Shown here: positions 7,575 to 16,050 of the stretch, piece after piece
Numbering within the stretch: the stretch's first letter is position 1
Layout: each line of letters starts with the position of its first letter
Source: an uncultured Hungatella sp.
GTDB taxonomy: Bacteria; Bacillota; Clostridia; Lachnospirales; Lachnospiraceae
Assembly: GCA_947089145.1 (NCBI GenBank)
Contig: CAMUJH010000006.1
Location: forward strand, 1-64,000
Reading direction: 5' to 3'
Length of the DNA: 64,000 nucleotides
Made by a program: the position numbers and the translations under genes
Notes under the pieces: generated by a model
Told to the model about the DNA's origin: nothing
Databases searched by the model: none
Seen by the model: only the letters and a program-made list of their open reading frames with translations

Positions 7575-9617
7575 ATGAAAGACCTTTCAAGAAGAGATTT
7601 TCTAAAAGGCGCTCTGGCAGGCACTGCCTCCATGGCGGCAATGGGCATTCTCGGCGCCTGTTCCACAGACACGGCTGGCACTGCTTCTACGGAGGCATCC
7701 TCTGTGGAAACCACTACTGCAGAACAGACCACGGCTGCGGAAAGCTCAGGGGGGATCTACACTCCCGGCACTTATTCTTCCCAGGCAGAAGGTATCGGCG
7801 TCATTACGGTCACGATGACGTTTGATGAGAACAGCATTACTGACGTAGTCCTGGATCTGTCCAGTGAGACGGCAAATATCGGCCAGGCCGCTGAAGAGGA
7901 GCTGAAAGCGGCGCTTATGACGGCGCAAAGCTCCGAAATTGACGCCATAGCCGGCGTTACCATCACTACCACTGCCGTTTCCAAGGCAGCCGCCAAATGC
8001 ATTGCCCAGGCAAAGGGTGAAATTCCCATTGAAGTTATTACTGAAAATTCAGAAGAAAGCGACGGGGACTGGCTGGGCAAAGAGCCGGAAATTCCTGACA
8101 GCGATATTTCTGCAGAATTTGAAACGGAGATCCTGGTTATCGGCTGCGGCACAGGCGGCATGTTCACCATTGCAGCGGCGGCGGAGGAAGGGGCCAAGGT
8201 CATCGGCATTGACCGTTTCACCACAGGCGTGGGAATCCGCGATGATCTGGCTGCCATTGACTCCCGCTATCAGAAAGAATGGGGCACTAAAATCAATAAA
8301 TTCGACTACATAACTATGGCTACTCAGTATGCTGCCGGTCACATTAATCAGGAACTGGTGCGCTTATTCTGCGATGAATCCGGTTCTGCCATTGACTGGT
8401 ACGGCGACCGCCTGGCAGAACGGGGAGTGGAATTGTGGCATGAGTCCGGCGATTCCGTAGACGAGGCCCGCTATGAGCACTTTGCCACCGGCCACTCGCC
8501 CAGGTGGACCGGAAGCGATGACGGTGAGGGCAATGAGCTTGACGGCAACAAGATTCTCTATGACTATGCCCTGGGCCTTGGCGCACAGTTTGATTACAAC
8601 ACGAAAATGATCAAACTGACAAAGGATAATGGCCGCGTCACCGGCTGCATTGCTATAAACGGAGAAGACAAATATGTCCGGTACACTGCCTCCAAGGGCG
8701 TGGTGGTATGTACAGGCGGCTACTCTTTAAATTATGAGATGATGGAAGCCCTTCAGCCCTGGAACCTGCGCATTATCGGCCGCAACGGCTCGGAGCCCGG
8801 TGCATTTGGCGACGGTATTAAGGCCTGTCTGTGGGCCGGAGCAAAAATGGATGAGACCCACTCCATGATGATGTTTGACCGCTGCGCTCTGCGCCCTGAC
8901 CAGGAGACGGGAGCTGAAACCGCCAAATCCGGGGATAACGGCTTTTTCTGGATGGGTTCCCAGCCATGGCTTAAGGTCAATGCGGACGGAAAGAGATTCT
9001 TCAATGAGTCCGGCACATATGAGGGAATCCTTCATGCCGACGAATATCAGAAAGGCCACTGCCACTATACTCTGTTTGACAGCAACTGGACTGCCTATGC
9101 ACAGCAGTTTAAAATGCATGGCTGCTCCCGCCTGTATCCGTTTGAAAACGGTGCGGACCCCAATATTCCATACCAGGCTATCGAAAACGGCATGCTTCCC
9201 GGCCTCATTGAGAGCGGCTTTGTGATGCAGGCTGACACCATTGAAGAGCTGGCAGAGAAACTGGGGCTTCCTGCAGATCAGCTTACTGCAACCGTAAATC
9301 GCTACAATGAGCTGGCACACGCCGGGGAGGATACGGATTTCGGCAAAGAGCCTTTCCGCCTGACTCCTGTAGACCAGGCGCCTTTCTACGGTGCAAAGAA
9401 TACCGGGTATGTTCTGTGTACCATGGACGGAATCCAGATTGATACCAACATGAATGCCATTGACACGGAGGGCAGCCCCATTCCCGGACTGTACGTCGTA
9501 GGCAATGACAGCGGCTGTTATTTCGCCAACACTTACCCCAATCTGTCCACTGGAATGGCCTGCGGCCGCACTGTCACATTTGGACGGTATGTGGGAAAAT
9601 ACCTGGCAAAGCTGTAG
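7575..9617 (+). CDS. Exported FMN-binding, FAD-dependent reductase (fumarate/urocanate reductase-like)
   Basis: A 680-residue flavoprotein built like the extracytoplasmic reductases that pass electrons to a small organic acceptor (fumarate reductase FccA or urocanate reductase UrdA family). The N-terminus has both a Tat motif (SRRDFLK) and a lipobox ending at Cys29 (LGAC), so it is probably a folded, membrane-anchored lipoprotein. A Thr/Ser-rich linker (about 30-60) leads to an FMN-binding domain (about 62-140) with DAIAGVT at 123-129, where ApbE would attach FMN to the Thr. The FAD-binding domain begins near residue 180 with GCGTGG and ends with a GxYVVGN-like segment. AGGGGG precedes the ATG at 7575. 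It is monocistronic with a strong promoter and terminator. The acceptor cannot be read from sequence. Confidence 0.88.
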   Translation: MKDLSRRDFLKGALAGTASMAAMGILGACSTDTAGTASTEASSVETTTAEQTTAAESSGGIYTPGTYSSQAEGIGVITVTMTFDENSITDVVLDLSSETANIGQAAEEELKAALMTAQSSEIDAIAGVTITTTAVSKAAAKCIAQAKGEIPIEVITENSEESDGDWLGKEPEIPDSDISAEFETEILVIGCGTGGMFTIAAAAEEGAKVIGIDRFTTGVGIRDDLAAIDSRYQKEWGTKINKFDYITMATQYAAGHINQELVRLFCDESGSAIDWYGDRLAERGVELWHESGDSVDEARYEHFATGHSPRWTGSDDGEGNELDGNKILYDYALGLGAQFDYNTKMIKLTKDNGRVTGCIAINGEDKYVRYTASKGVVVCTGGYSLNYEMMEALQPWNLRIIGRNGSEPGAFGDGIKACLWAGAKMDETHSMMMFDRCALRPDQETGAETAKSGDNGFFWMGSQPWLKVNADGKRFFNESGTYEGILHADEYQKGHCHYTLFDSNWTAYAQQFKMHGCSRLYPFENGADPNIPYQAIENGMLPGLIESGFVMQADTIEELAEKLGLPADQLTATVNRYNELAHAGEDTDFGKEPFRLTPVDQAPFYGAKNTGYVLCTMDGIQIDTNMNAIDTEGSPIPGLYVVGNDSGCYFANTYPNLSTGMACGRTVTFGRYVGKYLAKL

Positions 9618-9631
9618 TTTGTACTTTCACG

Positions 9632-9690
9632 AAAAAACCGTGCGGAAAGCAGATGAAAACCTTTATGCTTTCTGCACGGTTTTTATTTCT
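9632..9690. terminator. Bidirectional terminator
   Basis: An A-run, the stem ACCGTGCgGAAAGC / GCTTTCtGCACGGT with one internal mismatch, and a T-rich tract (9681-9693). It ends the reductase gene on the plus strand and could also stop the minus-strand operon that ends at 9748. Confidence 0.85.
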
Positions 9691-9747
9691 TTTTAAGGCC
9701 AGTATTTTGCAGGTCAGAACAGCGCAGTATTCTTACGAATCATCCGC

Positions 9748-10197
9748 TTAATCTTTCCTTTTATTCTTTCCAAAGCCCTCTCTCAGTTTATTCTTCAGAT
9801 ACTCGTACCTCTGCCGCTTCTCCTCCTTGCCGAAATGTACTTCGCGGAACTGTTCCGGATTATTCTCATAGCAGAGGACCTCGTCTCCAAACTGCTGGCT
9901 TGTAAGATCAAACACGCAGTCTCCCACCACGTTATAGCAATGGTAATTTCCTCCCGGACGGAGTATCCCATAAACCTTTCCGCCGAATAAGTCCTGGGCA
10001 AGAAAGGCCGTGATGGAGCACTGTCCCAAGGTCCTGTTTTCCATGCTCCACTGGTCCCGCAGCCTGGGCGCACAGGTATATTCGCACCAAATGTCCCAGA
10101 GCGCATCATACAAATCCCTCGGCGTATGAATCCCCTCATATTCGTCTGCAATTACCGGCACATCTCCATGGTTCCATCCATAAAATCCATAGTCCAT
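9748..10197 (-). CDS. YunG-like protein, papain-like Cys/His/Asp layout
   Basis: A 149-residue cytoplasmic protein resembling the Bacillus YunG family as I recall it. A conserved Cys in GQCSITA, a His in the GGNYHCYNVV segment and an Asp in DLTSQQF occur in the order of a transglutaminase/papain-like triad, which suggests, but does not prove, a thiol hydrolase or a degenerate relative. It starts 6 bp downstream of the UPF0303 gene and is probably translationally linked to it. No signal peptide is present. The C-terminus is strongly basic (KNKLREGFGKNKRKD). Confidence 0.65.
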   Translation of the reverse strand: MDYGFYGWNHGDVPVIADEYEGIHTPRDLYDALWDIWCEYTCAPRLRDQWSMENRTLGQCSITAFLAQDLFGGKVYGILRPGGNYHCYNVVGDCVFDLTSQQFGDEVLCYENNPEQFREVHFGKEEKRQRYEYLKNKLREGFGKNKRKD

Positions 10198-10203
10198 TTT
10201 GTT

Positions 10204-10665
10204 TTATCCCTCCTTTGAAAGCAGCCTGGATTTCCCTTGAAATTCCCGGAATGCATCCACGATCAGCTGATGATCCTGGTCATGAGCCAGGCCGGACACG
10301 CAGAAAACGCCAACCCGCATTCCGCCTATAAGGATTGGGAAGCTGCCGCCGCAGATGGCATACTCCTCGTCCCCCACATACCGGTCATACTTTTTCTTTT
10401 CCTGATACATGGCCCACAGATAGTAGCCGGAATGTCCGAAAGTTTCCACGGTTTTCTCCTTGCGGGAAAGCCACCTGTCTTCTTCCCTGCCATCCATCAG
10501 ATATTGATAGATCCGCAGTCCATTCACCACTGCCCGAATCCCTACGCTGCCCAGCTTCTCTTCCTTTACCCGTCTGAGGATGCTTTCTCCAATGTCGTGA
10601 AGATCCTCATGGGACAAATGGTCAAAAGACAGTTCCTTTTCCAGCTTCAGTAACTCCTCTGTCAT
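10204..10665 (-). CDS. UPF0303 / GlcG-HbpS-like heme-binding domain protein
   Basis: A 153-residue single-domain protein of the UPF0303 family, related to the GlcG/HbpS fold (DUF336). Members of the fold bind heme or corrinoids or act as accessory proteins; no enzymatic role is proven for this branch. The start at 10665 has AAGGAGAG upstream; the frame is open to 10749. The family segments HSGYYLWAM and GGSFPI and the C-terminal DQDHQLIVDAF helix are visible. It overlaps no other gene and is followed after 6 bp by the YunG-like gene, so the two form an operon. Confidence 0.75.
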   Translation of the reverse strand: MTEELLKLEKELSFDHLSHEDLHDIGESILRRVKEEKLGSVGIRAVVNGLRIYQYLMDGREEDRWLSRKEKTVETFGHSGYYLWAMYQEKKKYDRYVGDEEYAICGGSFPILIGGMRVGVFCVSGLAHDQDHQLIVDAFREFQGKSRLLSKEG

Positions 10666-10766
10666 ACTTTTCTTCTCTCTCCTTCCGCATTTTTCTCTTT
10701 CGAAAACACCTTTATCGCAGTCCCTTAATGGCATTCTCCATAATATCAATCCGGGTGATCGTCTCC

Positions 10767-11910
10767 TCAGGCTTCTCTTATCAAAACCTCTTTGCCCTGG
10801 AATGCGAATCCATATTTATCAATCCGTTCCGGTGAAATCCCTTTCGCCTCTAAAGCCGCCCCGTATTTCTTTCTTTCAATCTGTAACAAAGCTTCTGCTG
10901 CTGTCTCCTCCAGGTTCTTTTCTTCTCCTGGTTCCCGGACTTTAAACTCCATGATAACAGCGCAGTCTTCCCTTCTCTTAGAGCGTGTTTGAAAATTGCT
11001 TTCCGTCAGATGTGCGTCACAGTTTGCGGGAGATTTGGCCCGAATGAGGGAGGCGTAGTGGGCTACGTTGACCGAATGAGGGCCAGATCTCCCGCAAACT
11101 GGGGCGTGCAGATGGCGGGAATGAATTTTCAAACACGCTCTAGGCTCCAGCACCACATCATACCTTCCAAAGCCGCTTTCCCGATTAGACGTAATCACAT
11201 ACCGGTCTGCCAGATCGACTGTCAGTCCTAAGACAAAGCCGTGATAAAACCGCTCCGGTTCAGATTCCTCTGACGGCTTCGTCCCGCTGTCAAAAAAGCT
11301 GATTGTGTCCAGGGCTATTTTATTCATATAGGCATTCATGGCCTTTTATGTCGCCCGCCATCATGGCTTTCACAAAATCATTATATTCCGGTGCAAAATC
11401 CTTAAACCATCCATCTATCATCTGGCCAAACATAAAACGGACTTCTCGATTTGTCAGTGTCAGCTCATAGGTATCCCGCCCCCATTCTTCATCAATAAAA
11501 TAGCGCTCCACCTTCAAATAACCGCTGGCCAGCAAAAAATCATATCTGCTATATAATTTTTTTATAGCCATGCAGATCTTTTCCCTTGCCAGAGAAAAAT
11601 TATTGGCCTTAATATCTGCAAAGCTTAAAAAAATCACAGGATAGGTTCCCTGAAGTTTTTGATATTTATCTTCTTCCCATATGGATAATCCCTTAAATAC
11701 CGCTCCCTGCCCTGCGTACTCTATAGAGAGGAAACGCTCTGCCATATTCATATTCAACGTTTTTCCAAAACGGCGGGGGCGGGTAATTAATGTCACTTCA
11801 TCCCCGCTTTCCCACCATTCTCTGATAAAATCAGTCTTATCAATATAAAAATACCCGTTTTGTATTAATTTCTCAAAACTCTGGATTCCTATTCCTACGG
11901 TTCTGGCCAT
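10767..11910 (-). pseudogene. AAA-ATPase-like / PD-(D/E)XK nuclease family protein, broken copy 1
   Basis: Remnant of the widespread gut-bacterial family with an N-terminal AAA-ATPase_like domain and a C-terminal PDDEXK_9 nuclease-like domain (DUF1703 group). The start (ATG at 11910, GGAGG 10 bp upstream) and the P-loop-like RPRRFGKT remain. Three lesions are visible. First, about 200 residues between the ATPase part (ending KLYSRYDFL) and the segment LASGYLKVE are missing relative to the usual length. Second, one extra base near 11341-11343 shifts the frame, splitting it into 11320-11910 and 10767-11339. Third, a 160-bp MITE (10981-11140) sits inside the nuclease domain, in frame, adding 54 codons between VVLEP and KRREDCAVIMEFKV. 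The nuclease core EFKV and C-terminus survive. A second broken copy lies at 14297-15082. Confidence 0.85.
10981..11140. mobile_element. 160-bp MITE, copy 1
   Basis: A non-coding element with perfect terminal inverted repeats (GAGCGTGTTTGAAAATT at the left, its complement at the right) and an internal palindrome (GCGGGAGAT / ATCTCCCGC). It is flanked by TA on both sides (10979-10980 and 11141-11142). Deleting the element and one TA restores an uninterrupted codon series V-L-E-P-K-R-R-E-D, proving insertion into a TA target. The insertion length (162 bp) keeps the frame, and the element has no stop in that frame. It differs from the copy at 14488-14647 at only four positions. Confidence 0.93.
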
Positions 11911-12075
11911 GGCAATATATCCTCCATACTCAAAATATCCACATTTTTCTATTATAAAACTTCCCTTTCATCCATAATAATCTTATTATACATACTTCTC
12001 ATATAACCTACAAGAAAATCACATCAAATTTCCGTTTTAATTATGCAGTCTCACCATAGCTTTCTTCATTAAATT

Positions 12076-12119
12076 AAAAAAACCGTTTCCGGCTCCTCGT
12101 AAAGGAAGCCGGAAACGGC
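12076..12119 (-). terminator. Terminator of the chemoreceptor gene
   Basis: On the minus strand a long GC-rich stem (CCGTTTCCGGCT and its complement) with a short loop is followed by seven T residues, 16 bp after the stop codon. Confidence 0.88.
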
Positions 12120-12134
12120 GCTTTTGGTGTGGAT

Positions 12135-13934
12135 TCAATACTTTGAAGTGTCTGTATAATTGACGGAGGCGTCCTGGGCCTGCGGGGCAGAGAAGCTGCT
12201 GACACTGGCTCTGGGAGCGGCGTCTTTAACGGTATTGCTGTTATCCAAACGGAACCGCGCAATCAATCCCTTGAGTACGTTGGCCTGGCTGGAAAGCTCC
12301 TCGCTGGCAGCGGCAGACTCTTCGGAAGTGGCGGAATTGGTCTGTACCACGCTGGAGATCTGATCCACAGCAATGGCGATCTGGGAGATGGAGGCAGTCT
12401 GCTCCTCGGCGGCATTGGCAATCAGGCCCACCGCATCCAGGACTTTCTGGGAACTTTCCACCACGACCTGAAGAGCCTCGCTGGTTTCATGGGAGAGATC
12501 AAGTCCCTCCTTGACCGCTTTCACGGTACCTTCGATCAGGGTTGTGGTACTCTTGGATGCCTCTGCTGATTTGCTGGCCAGGTTTCGCACCTCGTCAGCC
12601 ACCACGGCAAAGCCTTTGCCGGCAGCACCGGCGCGGGCAGCCTCCACGGCGGCGTTCAGCGCCAGAATATTGGTCTGGAAGGCGATATCCTCGATGGTCT
12701 TGATCACCTTGCTGATCTCGGTGGAATGTGTTTCGATCTTATTCATGGCCTTCAAGAGGGATTCCATATCGTTGAAGCACACGCCGATCTGCTGGTGGGA
12801 CTGTTCGTTTTCTTTCTTGGCCGTTCTGGCGTGGGAAGCGGTGGATTCCACCTGCTGGCTGACCACCTGAATGGTAGCGGCCAGCTCTTCCACGGAAGAC
12901 GCCTGCTCTGTTGCGCCCTGAGCCAGGGCCTGAGCGCCGCTGGACACCTGCTCGCCTCCGGCATTAACCTGATCCGCAGCAGACTCGATCTTGGAAAGAG
13001 TCTCGCTCATGGAGAGCTTCATGTCCCGCATGGCCTTCAGAATGTCAGCGTAATCGCCGATATAGGCGTCGCTGTGGCGGCTCATTACGGTAAAGTTGCC
13101 ATTGGCCAGCTCTTCCATGCAGTAGTTGATGTCGCCGATCAGCACCTTGACAACTTCCGTCATGCTCCGTAAATTATCCGCCATCTCTCCCAGCTCATCC
13201 CTGGATTGGTATGTAATCTCCACATTCATATCGCCTTTGCATACCCGGGAGGCTACCTGACGCATCTCCTCCACTGGCTTGCGCACGCTGTCGCTCATGA
13301 AAAGGGCCAGGAGGACGCTGACTACCACTGCCACCACGATCAAAGCGATTACGATCATGTCCGCAATGCCGGCCAGCCGTTCGCCCTCCTCCACGCTGGC
13401 CAGAGCGTTGGATTCGGCGGTTTCACAGAGGGTGGTCAAAATGTCACGGCTGGAATCCATGTAAGGCTTGTAGTTGGACTTGTATAACTCCAGCGCCTCG
13501 TCGTCTTTCTGCTGGGCAGCCAGATCCAGGATCTGGGGCAGATAGCTGGACGCCTGGTTTAAGTTTTCCTCCACTTTGGACAGCTGGGAAGATCCTCCTG
13601 ATGATCCAGCGATCTTCTGCTCAATTTCCTTCAGTCCATCTACCAGAGTATAGATGTAGTTAAAGTCGCTCTGAGCGTTAGCATAAGCTTCATCGCTGTA
13701 TTCTACGATGGTCGAGAGGATATTGCCCCGGGCGGAGAATACGGTGCGGCGGGCGTCCATAGCCAGGGATACTGTTTTAAACTGCATGTCATAAAACTCC
13801 TGCAGTCTTTGGCTTGACTGATTAAGCATAACAATTGATGTGATACCCACAATAAGCAGCAGAAGTACAATAATAAAATAGGAAATAAGCATTCGGCTGC
13901 GGATTTTTAAGTTTTTAATCATTTGACTCAACAT
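12135..13934 (-). CDS. Methyl-accepting chemotaxis protein
   Basis: A 599-residue transmembrane chemoreceptor that signals through CheW/CheA to control swimming. Membrane helix 1 is at about 16-38, a helical extracellular sensor domain (four-helix-bundle type, about 39-190) follows, then membrane helix 2 (about 192-212), a HAMP linker (about 213-265) and a long cytoplasmic coiled coil. The hairpin tip has the signature [17 protein letters not shown] and [19 protein letters not shown] lies about 10 bp before the ATG. A cre-like box at 14019-14033 lies about 85 bp upstream, suggesting catabolite control. No CheW-binding pentapeptide tail is obvious. It sits between two broken nuclease-family genes but looks intact. 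The ligand is unknown. Confidence 0.95.
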   Translation of the reverse strand: MLSQMIKNLKIRSRMLISYFIIVLLLLIVGITSIVMLNQSSQRLQEFYDMQFKTVSLAMDARRTVFSARGNILSTIVEYSDEAYANAQSDFNYIYTLVDGLKEIEQKIAGSSGGSSQLSKVEENLNQASSYLPQILDLAAQQKDDEALELYKSNYKPYMDSSRDILTTLCETAESNALASVEEGERLAGIADMIVIALIVVAVVVSVLLALFMSDSVRKPVEEMRQVASRVCKGDMNVEITYQSRDELGEMADNLRSMTEVVKVLIGDINYCMEELANGNFTVMSRHSDAYIGDYADILKAMRDMKLSMSETLSKIESAADQVNAGGEQVSSGAQALAQGATEQASSVEELAATIQVVSQQVESTASHARTAKKENEQSHQQIGVCFNDMESLLKAMNKIETHSTEISKVIKTIEDIAFQTNILALNAAVEAARAGAAGKGFAVVADEVRNLASKSAEASKSTTTLIEGTVKAVKEGLDLSHETSEALQVVVESSQKVLDAVGLIANAAEEQTASISQIAIAVDQISSVVQTNSATSEESAAASEELSSQANVLKGLIARFRLDNSNTVKDAAPRASVSSFSAPQAQDASVNYTDTSKY

Positions 13935-14018
13935 TTCATAATCTCTCCTTTGTTATATTTCATCTTCAAAAAATAGTGGATGTATTTTTCAGGCCCCCAC
14001 TGCCGCCTCGCTTTCCTT

Positions 14019-14033
14019 TGTAAGCGCTTTACA
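14019..14033. promoter_or_regulatory. cre-like box (CcpA site)
   Basis: TGTAAGCGCTTTACA is a near-perfect dyad matching the cre consensus (TGWAARCGYTWWCA type). It lies about 85 bp upstream of the minus-strand chemoreceptor start. The rest of 13935-14180 is AT-rich and contains no gene that I can support. Confidence 0.6.
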
Positions 14034-14180
14034 TTACTTTCAGGTATATCCGCCTATGTCCTCATCTCGCTCTCACGTAATTTTCTTTACTCATTATACC
14101 TCAAAACTTTGCTTTTTAAAAGACCAATTTTATATTTTTGGTAATGGACAAGGTAAGATTTTTGTTCCAGTTTGCTGCCC

Positions 14181-14296
14181 AATGTCATTAGTTAAGCGAA
14201 TTCTGCTTTTCCCCCGAGGCCTCCATCTCCTGTCAGGGTGAATTAATGCCGTGGAGAAGAAACTGGGGTTTCGGGTTCTTCGGAACGTTTGGCATT
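14181..14296. repeat. Palindromic repeat family B, truncated copy
   Basis: The first ~115 bp match the left part of the repeat at 27604-27773: the shared blocks are AAGCGAATTCTGCTTTT, TCTCCTGTCAGGGTGAAT, GCCGTGGAGAAGA and CTTCGGAACG. The right arm present in the other copy is missing here; the sequence instead runs directly into the broken nuclease gene, whose 3' end is lost at this junction. Confidence 0.75.
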
Positions 14297-15082
14297 TGCA
14301 GGCAGGTTAGCCTGTACTTCTTTGCAGCCTGAAGCAGTCCTCCGCCCGAGTCCCTCACCTTGAATTCCATTATGACCGCATTGTCCGTTCCGTTCTTCGG
14401 CTCCATCACCACATCATATCTCCCAAAACCACTCCGTCCTGTTGGATGTAATGATGTAGCGGTCTGCCAATTCCACGGCCAGCCCTAGAGCGTGTTTGAA
14501 AATTGTTTTCCGTCAGATGTGCGTCACAGTTTGCGGGAGATTTGGCCCGAATGAGGGAGGCGTAGTGGGCTACGTTGACCGAATGAGGGTCAAATCTCCC
14601 GCAAAGTGGGGCGTGCAGATGGCGGGAATGAATTTTCAAACACGCTCTAGCACAAAGCCATGGTAGAACCGCTCCGGCTGCGTCTCCATGGAGGGATTTT
14701 TTCCGCTGTCAAAGTAGCTGAACGTGGCCAGGGCTGCACGGTTTATGTAAGCGTTCATGGATTTTACATCATCCTGTAACAATGCCCTAATAAAGCAGTT
14801 ATAAACCGTCCCGGAACGGGTAAACCATTTCCGGATCATCTTTTGGAACATAATCTGTACTTCCTTGTTCGTCAGCGCTAATTCATGCAAATCTGCTCCA
14901 GTGTCCTCATTAAATTCGCAATTCTCCACTTTCAGATATCCGCTTGTCAAAAACAGGCTCCTGATGGCGTTCTCATCTGCGTCTAACTGGTCGAAAATAA
15001 TCTGTTCACTGACTTCCTTGTACAGGTGCCCGCCTTTCAGCAAGTTCTCCATAGATATTTTTATGCCTGCGGTTCTCGCCAC
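14297..15082 (-). pseudogene. AAA-ATPase-like / PD-(D/E)XK family protein, broken copy 2
   Basis: A second remnant of the family at 10767-11910. It starts at GTG 15082 behind the same GGAGG-atatattgcc leader and reads ARTAGIKIS before jumping, through a large internal deletion that removes the P-loop region, to the LTSGYLKVE segment shared with copy 1. The conserved blocks MNAYI, FSYFDSGK and ERFYHGFVL follow. A 160-bp MITE interrupts it after GFVL. Downstream of the MITE the frame reads GLAVELADRYIITSN and then shifts near 14445; the other frame continues as GFGRYDVVMEPK and AVIMEFKV. The C-terminus is replaced by repeat family B at about 14297. It cannot give the family protein. Confidence 0.85.
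14488..14647. mobile_element. 160-bp MITE, copy 2
   Basis: Same length, termini and internal palindrome as copy 1 at 10981-11140, with four substitutions over 160 bp. TA flanks it at 14486-14487 and 14648-14649. Removing the element and one TA rejoins codons as H-G-F-V-L-G-L-A-V, so the pre-insertion sequence is directly readable. It is inserted at a different site of the same gene family than copy 1. Confidence 0.93.
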
Positions 15083-15114
15083 GGCAATATATCCTCCATA
15101 CTCTGCCACAAAAT

Positions 15115-15219
15115 TTATGACAAATACACACCATAGGCGTTCTTAATCAATTCTGCCAAAGCCGTAACAAAGTCAGCCACCAGTTCACGCCCAGCTGTCC
15201 TATATGCCTTGAATTTGTT
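15115..15219 (-). other. Possible coding remnant
   Basis: A short open stretch without a start codon reads GRELVADFVTALAELIKNAYG and stops at 15115, just upstream of broken copy 2. It looks like the C-terminus of some protein but I do not recognise it. It may be another scrap of the decay zone. Confidence 0.25.
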
Positions 15220-15279
15220 TTAAATTGCAGATTTTTGTGTCTCAGCATAATTATAATTGATTTTCCACCCCTTTACAAC

Positions 15280-15328
15280 TAAAAAGCAAGGACAAGGCAA
15301 GTCCCGGCCCTATGGCCTTTCCTTGCTT
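15280..15328 (-). terminator. Terminator of sigK
   Basis: On the minus strand AGCAAGGA / TCCTTGCT form the outer stem, with an inner GGCC/GGCC pair, followed by TTTTTAG. It starts about 40 bp after the sigK stop codon. Confidence 0.7.
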
Positions 15329-15368
15329 GATCCCTGCCTTATTTCTCCGCTCTATTAATTTCACTCAC

Positions 15369-15998
15369 CTACCCCGCGCACTCCATCCCCGCCCGCAGTT
15401 TCTCCACCGCCTTCTTCTCAATCCTGGACACGTAAGACCGGGAGATCCCCAGCGCCCCCGCAATCTCCCTCTGGGTAAACTCCCTGCTTCCAAACAGCCC
15501 GTACCGCATCTGGATCACCTTTTGTTCCGTAGGCTTCAGGCATTTCTTAAACGCCTCATACAGTTCCCGGATATCCTGGCTTAAGATCAGATCCTCCAGG
15601 GCGTCTTTTGTCTCCATCTCAATCACGTCCACCAGGCTCACTGACTCTCCGTCCTTATCCACCCCGATAGGGTCATACAGGGAAACCTCTTTGGAATACT
15701 TTTTGTGAGCCCGCAGAAGCATCAGTATCTCATTTTCCACGCACTTGGCCGCATATGTGGCAAGGCGCGATCCCCGATCAACTTTAAATGTATTTACTGC
15801 CTTAATCAGCCCGATGGTTCCTACAGACAGAAGGTCTTCCGTCTCATAATCCGTGTATTGATATTTTTTCACCACATGGGCCACCAGACGCATATTATGT
15901 TCTATAAGCACATTCCTGGCTTCCTGGTCGCCCTCTTTTAAGCGTTCCAGGCATTCCCGCTCCTCGCGGGCATTTAATGGTTTGGCAAAGGTCTTCAA
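15369..15998 (-). CDS. sigK: Sporulation sigma factor sigma-K
   Basis: A 209-residue sigma-70 family factor for late mother-cell transcription in sporulation. Region 2 is clear (EHNMRLVAHVVKKY, then TEDLLSVGTIGLIKAVNTF and the -10-melting helix KCVENEILMLLR), and region 4 ends in a helix-turn-helix (TQREIAGALGISRSYVSRIE). The reading frame is continuous, so there is no skin-type element splitting it. The N-terminus is short, with little or no pro-sequence beyond about 10 residues before the conserved core, so processing by a SpoIVF-type protease is uncertain. The start is TTG (15996-15998) with AGGTGG 6 bp upstream; both lie in a terminator-like hairpin (15997-16050). It is the next gene downstream of purH on the same strand. 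Confidence 0.92.
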   Translation of the reverse strand: MKTFAKPLNAREERECLERLKEGDQEARNVLIEHNMRLVAHVVKKYQYTDYETEDLLSVGTIGLIKAVNTFKVDRGSRLATYAAKCVENEILMLLRAHKKYSKEVSLYDPIGVDKDGESVSLVDVIEMETKDALEDLILSQDIRELYEAFKKCLKPTEQKVIQMRYGLFGSREFTQREIAGALGISRSYVSRIEKKAVEKLRAGMECAG

Positions 15999-16050
15999 AA
16001 AAAGCCACCTAAAAGCAAAACTTAATTAAAGTTTATGCTTCGGTGGCTTT
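15997..16050 (-). terminator. Terminator-like hairpin covering the sigK start region
   Basis: On the minus strand AAAGCCACC (16042-16050) pairs perfectly with GGTGGCTTT (16001-16009); inner pairing between GCATAAACTT and AAGTTTTGC lengthens the stem, and seven T residues follow. It has the form of an intrinsic terminator for the purO-purH transcript, yet it contains the sigK ribosome-binding site and its T-run supplies the TTG start codon. The sequence between 16051 and 16265 shows no gene. Confidence 0.65.

Noticed and set aside
10767-11339. Independent 190-aa gene with a novel N-terminal domain
   Set aside because: The frame is the 3' part of a frameshifted gene, and 54 of its residues are MITE sequence.
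14406-14639. 77-aa gene on the minus strand
   Set aside because: It is mostly MITE sequence plus the frameshifted continuation of the pseudogene.
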